Assembly: GCF_964355755.1 (NCBI RefSeq)
Contig: NC_092676.1
Location: 10,150,288-10,214,287 of the forward strand
Direction: 5' to 3'
Source of the DNA: Antedon mediterranea
Taxonomy: Eukaryota; Echinodermata; Crinoidea; Comatulida; Antedonidae
Length of the DNA: 64,000 nucleotides
The position numbers and the translations under genes were made by a program. Position 1 is the first letter of the stretch; every line of letters starts with the position of its first letter. Under the pieces are notes generated by a model. The model saw only the letters and a list, made by a program, of their open reading frames with translations. It ran no database searches and was not told where the DNA came from. This document shows, piece by piece, positions 59,501 to 64,000 of this stretch.

Positions 59501-61833
59501 AACGACACATAGCTAATGTTGCTCTATGCTATAACAAATAAAAACCTTGCCTGTTAATTTAATTAGGAATTTTGTATTAATAAATACATATTAATAATAA
59601 ATCAATTGGTTTCATTGTTTCTTTCTTTTATAAGTGTTTATTCAAATAACAGACTAAACATCAGGTAATTTAAGCCAGCATATACAGTAGGTCAAATTGT
59701 TGCAATATGCATAAATCATTTTTCAAAATTAAGATATTTTAAAATGTTTAAAAAATTGATGGTTATCCACTACAGACTCTAAATTTAAGGAAGTTATTTC
59801 AATTATGGATATTGTCTTCTCAGATAAGGACTTATAACCGTAAGTCCAGTGTACACAAAATGCTTGTGTGTACATTTTTAAAGAACCTAGTACATCTTTT
59901 GAGATTAGGGGTTTTTAACCCCCGGTGTATTGGCTTACATTGAGATATGAATGAGTGCTAGAATTGGCAGCACTGACATGATTCATAGGGGAGAAGCATG
60001 TAGTTGAAAAGTGTAACATCAAATATTGGAATGGCCGATGCCTATCTATGTTAACAACAGTGAAAGTAGATTTTCAATATGTTCAGTATTTCAGCCAATT
60101 CACGGCAATGGGTGTTGTCATTGGTGTTTTTGTGGTGCTTTGTTTGGTTGTTCTGAATAGGCCTCTAGAGAGGTGTGCAAACTTGTCTCCTATCCCGAAT
60201 TTTAATATAAATAAAATTTAATATTTTTTAATAATAATATTCTGAAAAATGAACGAATTGATTGATGAAATTAATACATTTTGTTAAATAAATTGCATTT
60301 GCATTTTTTTATAGAATTTAATTGTTTTATCTAGGCCTATATGAATACAGGTCAACATACATGCCAACTCGTACCCACCAACTTGTAACCAAATTTTGTA
60401 CAGTACAGTAGCTGTTATAGAGGAAAAATTTGGCAAAAATGTTTAATTTAATAATAATAAAAACAAACGTGGTATGATCATTTCAATGAATTATTTAATA
60501 ATAGAAAAAAAAAAATGGAAAACAATCATACTGTACATCATTGTTGCATTGTCTATTTGACAACTATAAAGGTTTTTTTCGTATAAAAGGGAAATCCCTG
60601 GTCAGCAAAAACATGTAGCACAAAAAGTACGAGTAATTCGACCCCATAGCCCTCCTGCAGAATTAATGCTTAAAACATGGAGTTGTTAATTCAAACAATC
60701 TTATATACCAATAAAATGTACATAACGTTTTTCATGTTTATTGAATTTATAGAAATATTAATTACTTGATCGAATATATGTATAATCAGGGAAGATAATT
60801 AGGTGATAAAAATTGATAAGTATAAAAATGATGTTGTTGTTGTTGGTACTTTACCTGGGCTTAATTGAATTGTAATTATACTAGCTGTAAATATTGTAAT
60901 AGTAACCCCCTTTCTAATAGTAACCCACCTTATAAGTCAATCTCAATAATAACCCACTACTCGTAATAGTAAGTAACCCAACTATTGACAAAATGACACT
61001 AAATTCAACATTTTTGTTGCTTACCGTGAGGAGGTGAGGTGAGTCCCGTGTTCTCTGAACGTAGGGGAATGAGCTGTTAGGAGCTCATTGTACTAAGCCT
61101 CGGCATTATGTGGTAGGGTGGCCAGTTCCTTTCCACGCCGCCTTTTTTCTCCCTAGTATTTTCAACCAGGTACTCATTTTACAGCTGAGTGAACTGGGAG
61201 TTGTCGGGCATTGAACCCGGGTCTATCTGTACGACAGTCAAGTGTCCTAACCACTCGGCTATCCAACTCCTGTTGAGCACAAATTTACAATTCGAATACA
61301 AAAAGTACTCAATGAATCTTTACGTTGACAACAAAAGTTCCCAATCGAATACGACAATTATCTCCATATTATCAAAATACGGCTGCATCATCATTTTGTC
61401 AATAGTTTTTGTGACTCTAATAGTAACCCCCATGGATGGGGTTACTGTTACAAAACAAGATTTACGTTATTTATGATGAAGCCAATTATTTGTGAACGGG
61501 GTATGGATGGCCATGATTGGTTGGTTTGGGTACGGGTTGACCATGACTGTTCCACTGAGTTCTTGTATTTTTATTAGTAGTTGGCCTAAATAGGCCTACG
61601 TCTACAGTACCTAGGCCTGGGCTAGCCTACCTAGCTAGTCTAGCCTAGGGTTAAGCTCTAGGCTAGGCCTACTAAGCCTAGGCTAGGCCTAGCCTAGGCC
61701 TAGTGAAGCATTTTCTTAAACAAAAAGTGTTTGTTGATATGTTGGACAAGCAATTCCAATCGATATTTCCGAAAAACATTTTACTTACAAAAAATTTGGA
61801 CTTTGTCCCAAATTTCTTTATGAAAACAGACAT
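53558..61833 (-). CDS. PDHA1: Pyruvate dehydrogenase E1 component subunit alpha, mitochondrial (eight exons, complete)
   Basis: Minus-strand exons are 61833-61789, 59528-59286, 58747-58621, 55986-55895, 55370-55122, 54895-54824, 54352-54176 and 53716-53558 (stop TAA). All phases close to 1164 nt, 387 aa; human PDHA1 is 390. The protein forms the alpha2-beta2 E1 that decarboxylates pyruvate with thiamine diphosphate in the mitochondrial matrix. Exon 1 encodes [15 protein letters not shown], a basic start fitting a targeting presequence that continues into exon 2. Visible motifs are ITAYRCHGW (cofactor contact), [24 protein letters not shown], the ThDP/Mg motif GDGAANQGQ ... CENN, and the phosphorylation loop [14 protein letters not shown]. 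Both regulatory serines (site 1 and site 2) are kept, so control by PDH kinase is expected. The exon 1 choice rests on phase 0, a GTAAGT donor and its position facing SNX3; the others are certain by homology. Confidence 0.93.
53925..54080 (+). mobile_element. tRNA-like SINE fragment in the last PDHA intron
   Basis: GGCGCCAAGTGTTAGACGTTGG resembles an A box, and GAGTTTGAATCC about 45 bp from its start resembles a B box. The tail contains CACCCAGGTGTACAAAGGG. It differs from the SINE at 10943 in head and body. No A-rich tail or target duplication is clear. Confidence 0.45.
55990..58610. other. Large PDHA intron 3
   Basis: This is 2.6 kb without recognised exons. Near 56045-56085, TACTGTATTTATTTGAATAA followed by ATGCCCC is a member of a dispersed repeat also seen near 36950 and 63340. 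A GC-richer patch with several CpGs lies at 57935-58025, of unknown meaning. Confidence 0.4.
58800..58875 (-). mobile_element. LINE/SINE 3' end with (TTGAA)n tail
   Basis: On the minus strand the sequence TGCCCCGTGTGGGATGATTA, then AAGAATTTTGAATTGAATTG, is a characteristic 3' terminus of CR1/L2-like LINEs and their SINEs, ending in a pentanucleotide microsatellite. Only the end is preserved or recognisable. It lies in a PDHA intron in sense orientation to that gene. Confidence 0.5.
60893..61455. mobile_element. Foldback element with AATAGTAACCC terminal repeats, in PDHA intron 1
   Basis: The left end has four imperfect repeats of AATAGTAACCC (about 60896-60975) followed by ACTATTGACAAAATGA. 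The right end has the inverted set: TCATTTTGTCAATAGT at about 61391-61407, then AATAGTAACCC and its complement near 61417-61450. This is again a tandem-repeat outer domain with a unique inner domain. A SINE (61025-61280) sits between the arms. No target duplication was established. Confidence 0.5.
61025..61280 (-). mobile_element. SINE with tRNA-like head
   Basis: On the minus strand GGAGTTGGATAGCCGAGTGG starts a tRNA-like segment (about 61269-61196). Its first seven bases pair with a closing CAACTCC, and its T-arm CGGG-TTCAATG-CCCG holds the B box. The anticodon arm does not fold properly, so this is not a functional tRNA. The body continues through CAGTTCACTCAGCTGTAAAA, a phrase I associate with dispersed SINEs. 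Confidence 0.55.
61590..61705. repeat. AGGCCTA/CTAGG palindrome cluster in PDHA intron 1
   Basis: This dense run of overlapping TAGGCCTA, CCTAGG and GCTAGCC motifs has the same character as 18274-18480. It lies directly next to the first PDHA exon. Confidence 0.65.
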
Positions 61834-62120
61834 CCTGAATGTACGAAGAGGATGATTTTTCGGGAAAAATTCTCTTTCGTCTTGACAACACAGCCACAAC
61901 CAGCAACGGAATTGGAAGCGCCTGAGCTAGCTAGAGAGGAGTAGATGGCCTGGATGATGGATCTGGTGGATGATAATTGATATCGAGCCAGAAAAATTGT
62001 TAGAGCGCCACCTACAGTCTCCAAAAAAATCGCCAAATTTCATATAATTTTTTTCGTCGGCCGCTGCGCGGACCACCGCGCCACCACCGGAAAAATACGG
62101 AATTGAAAAAAGTTAACAAA
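61834..62120. promoter_or_regulatory. Bidirectional promoter region, PDHA (-) / SNX3-12 (+)
   Basis: Only 287 bp separate the two start codons, which point away from each other. The segment is richer in CpG than its surroundings (GTCGGCCGCTGCGCGG, CACCGCGCCACC at about 62056-62090) and has no TATA box near the SNX start. That is the usual look of a housekeeping divergent promoter. Transcription start sites are not visible from sequence. Confidence 0.6.
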
Positions 62121-62291
62121 ATGGCCGACGACGAAACAAGAGAAACTGGTACAAAGCGACTAAATGTCAAAAAACAAACATTAGACGATGCTTATGCAGC
62201 ACCAGCGAATTTTCTAGAGATAGATATTGTCAATCCAGAAACGCATGGATTCGCAAAAAACCGATATACTGATTATGAAGTTCGAATGAGG
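62121..62291 (+). CDS. SNX3: Sorting nexin SNX3/SNX12 homologue, first coding exon
   Basis: ATG at 62121 in a good context (AACAAAATGG) opens 57 codons and ends in phase 0 at donor AGG|GTAGGT (62292). The sequence contains KRLNVKKQTLDDAYAAP, NFLEIDIVNPETHG and RYTDYEVRMR. It matches the N-terminus and start of the PX domain of SNX3/SNX12, and the exon ends where vertebrate SNX3 exon 1 ends. Ending EVRMR is closer to SNX12 and other residues are neutral, so it is best viewed as the single pre-duplication homologue. SNX3 binds PI3P on early endosomes and works with retromer in cargo recycling (for example Wntless). The basic PX pocket and the rest of the protein lie beyond the window. Confidence 0.85.
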
Positions 62292-63390
62292 GTAGGTATT
62301 TTGGAGAACCGGTTCGTATTCGCGGTGTAGCACACAGTCCATCCAGGCGAAGCATGTTCAAACACACACACAAGCAGGTCTTGTGATGATCGAAACGCCC
62401 AGAAATAGGGCCTACAGAGAGACTGCTAGCCTACCCAGTATAATTTATAGACGTGTTCTTCAGGTTGTTGTTGCAACCTAGAAATTGCACGTGTTTGTGT
62501 ATAGCGGGTATATTCTACGGCGTAATATACCCTACCTATCTTAAGTGGTTTAACATTTATTTTTAGTTTCACTTTTTATGCAATACAATCAATTCAAACA
62601 CATCCATTCACATGTTTTGACCACAAATGAGAATTGAAACTAACTAAGGATGAGTGGGTTGGAAAATGGACACACATTACTGTCCCATTACTGTCTGATT
62701 GAGTTGGTTTTGGAATAGGGGCGGGGCAGGTTAATAATACAGTACGCTAGGCTAGGCCTACATTACAGTTCTACACATCCCTAAAAAAATGAAGGAACCT
62801 TTTTTTATTAAGTGTGTAACTCAAAACTAATGAATGGTTACCCCTATCTGTATTTTATTTCTGTTTTTAGCCACCTTTATATTAATGTCGTGACTTTTTA
62901 TTTAACCACCTGTGAGTGAATTGTGTTTTGGGTAACGTTGATTAATTAAACATTTTTTTTTAATTGAGTACATTTTAGCAGATAAATAAAGATGTATATG
63001 CCTAGGCCCTATCTAGATTGTATATTTCCAAGTACATAGTTATTTACCAATTATTAATAATTTGCACAGTAATAAAAGATAAAAAATCAAATACATTTTA
63101 GCTAAAAATGTAAAAAAATATATATAAAAGGTGGTCCAGATGATTTTCTCATTAACCACACCCTCTTTGAGTTATACACTGTTTTTTTAACCAAGTTCTT
63201 TATATTTTGAGTCTATCTTCTCCTAAAGATAGACATAATGGAGGTGACATGATTAGTACAGCATTCTTCTTTGACATTTCTTTATCAACAATCCTTTACT
63301 TTATGATACATTGTTATAATCCATAAAAATATACTGTATTTATTTTAATAAACGTCCTGGGTGTTTATTTTTTTTGGCCCCGGCGCCCCC

Positions 63391-63421
<31 letters not shown>

Positions 63422-64000
63422 TATGCACCCATTTACATACGATTTTAGCAACGATTTTACCGGAAAAGGGGGTACAAATCAACATTAAAAATCGTTAAAA
63501 AACAGAGTTCAACTTTAATGTTACGATCGGTAAAACTGACTGACCAATCAAATAGTTCATAAATGACGTCATCATTGTTTGTGACAATTTTTATTTTTTA
63601 CAACGCGACAATGTTTTTTGTACTCTTTTAAAGTCTGATATTTCAAAATAAAAAGTGTAAGTAAAACTAAATTTTAATATAAAAACAATTTAATTTAATG
63701 TTGTCTTTAGTGTAAAGACTAAATTAAGATATCAGCGAAAACATGTTCTAGGCCGGCTGGGTTGAAGCATCAAAACCCGTAACTTTTTCAATTTTCACAC
63801 GGGGGCCCAGCTGCACGTGACCGGCCTTGGCTTTGCAAAACTTCACGTCCATGTGTCCCAGCAACGTCGAAAAAACCAAGAAACCAACGATCACGTAAAC
63901 AATAAGTAAAAATTCGCTACGGAAAAACAGGCTTTAGGCGCAAAAAAAAACCAGTTTCGTATATTAAATATAGTCTATAAAACCCACTATATTCAGATAA
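62292..64000. other. SNX3/12 intron 1 (partial)
   Basis: No second exon is seen before the window ends. The intron has an (AT)n microsatellite at 63398-63421. Just before it is the dispersed phrase ATACTGTATTTATTTTAATA followed by AACGTCC (about 63330-63362), also found near 36950 and 56045. The final 300 bp contain moderately GC-rich non-coding sequence. Confidence 0.45.
63398..63421. repeat. (AT)n microsatellite
   Basis: An uninterrupted TA run of about 12 units follows a C-rich stretch. Confidence 0.95.

Noticed and set aside
61196-61269. tRNA gene on the minus strand
   Set aside because: The acceptor and T arms pair, but the anticodon arm does not form and the segment is continuous with a SINE body.

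Overview
The window looks like nuclear DNA of a marine invertebrate deuterostome, most likely an echinoderm. It is AT-rich. Genes are split by GT-AG introns, spaced far apart, and separated by very dense and deeply nested transposable elements. The coding content (an LMO2-type LIM-only protein, an IFTAP homologue, PDH E1-alpha, a SNX3/SNX12 homologue) is metazoan. The abundant foldback elements with 15-16 bp terminal tandem repeats resemble the TU elements described from sea urchin. The AGGCCTA heptamer is strikingly common. The species cannot be named from the sequence alone.

Layout. 1-4890 is gene-poor upstream DNA with a candidate TATA promoter near 2996. 4892-5730 (+) carries two coding exons of LMO2. 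6396-7330 holds three copies of a small GCGTGGTTCCCACTAG element and a 44-bp minisatellite. 7887-12852 (-) is a six-exon IFTAP (C11orf74) homologue that is complete or nearly so. 13130-34200 is a transposon graveyard with no host gene. It contains two inverted 2-kb foldback elements (14017-16002 and 16210-18273) with 8-bp target duplications. It also contains a nest at 23063-28451 (a foldback inside a foldback, a Penelope-like retroelement inside that, and a DNA transposon inside the retroelement). A second nest lies at 28676-33457 (a DNA transposon holding a foldback and a hAT-like element, each of which carries the same 626-bp TTAA element). 40579-47378 (+) is the 3' part of an unidentified gene; its last intron is filled by a 4.7-kb tandem array that looks rolling-circle derived. 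49546-50875 is a satellite array. 53558-61833 (-) is a complete eight-exon pyruvate dehydrogenase E1-alpha gene (387 aa). It is divergently paired across 287 bp with the first coding exon of SNX3/SNX12 (62121-62291, +), which runs off the window.

The host genes do not form an operon-like unit. PDHA encodes a mitochondrial matrix enzyme, SNX3/12 an endosomal retromer-linked phosphoinositide-binding protein, LMO2 a nuclear transcription adaptor, and IFTAP an intraflagellar-transport-associated protein. Exon boundaries were placed by hand from splice consensus, phase and family similarity. The phases close exactly in IFTAP, in PDHA and in the four visible exons of the unidentified gene, which supports those models. 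All family assignments are from memory of the families, not from a search.
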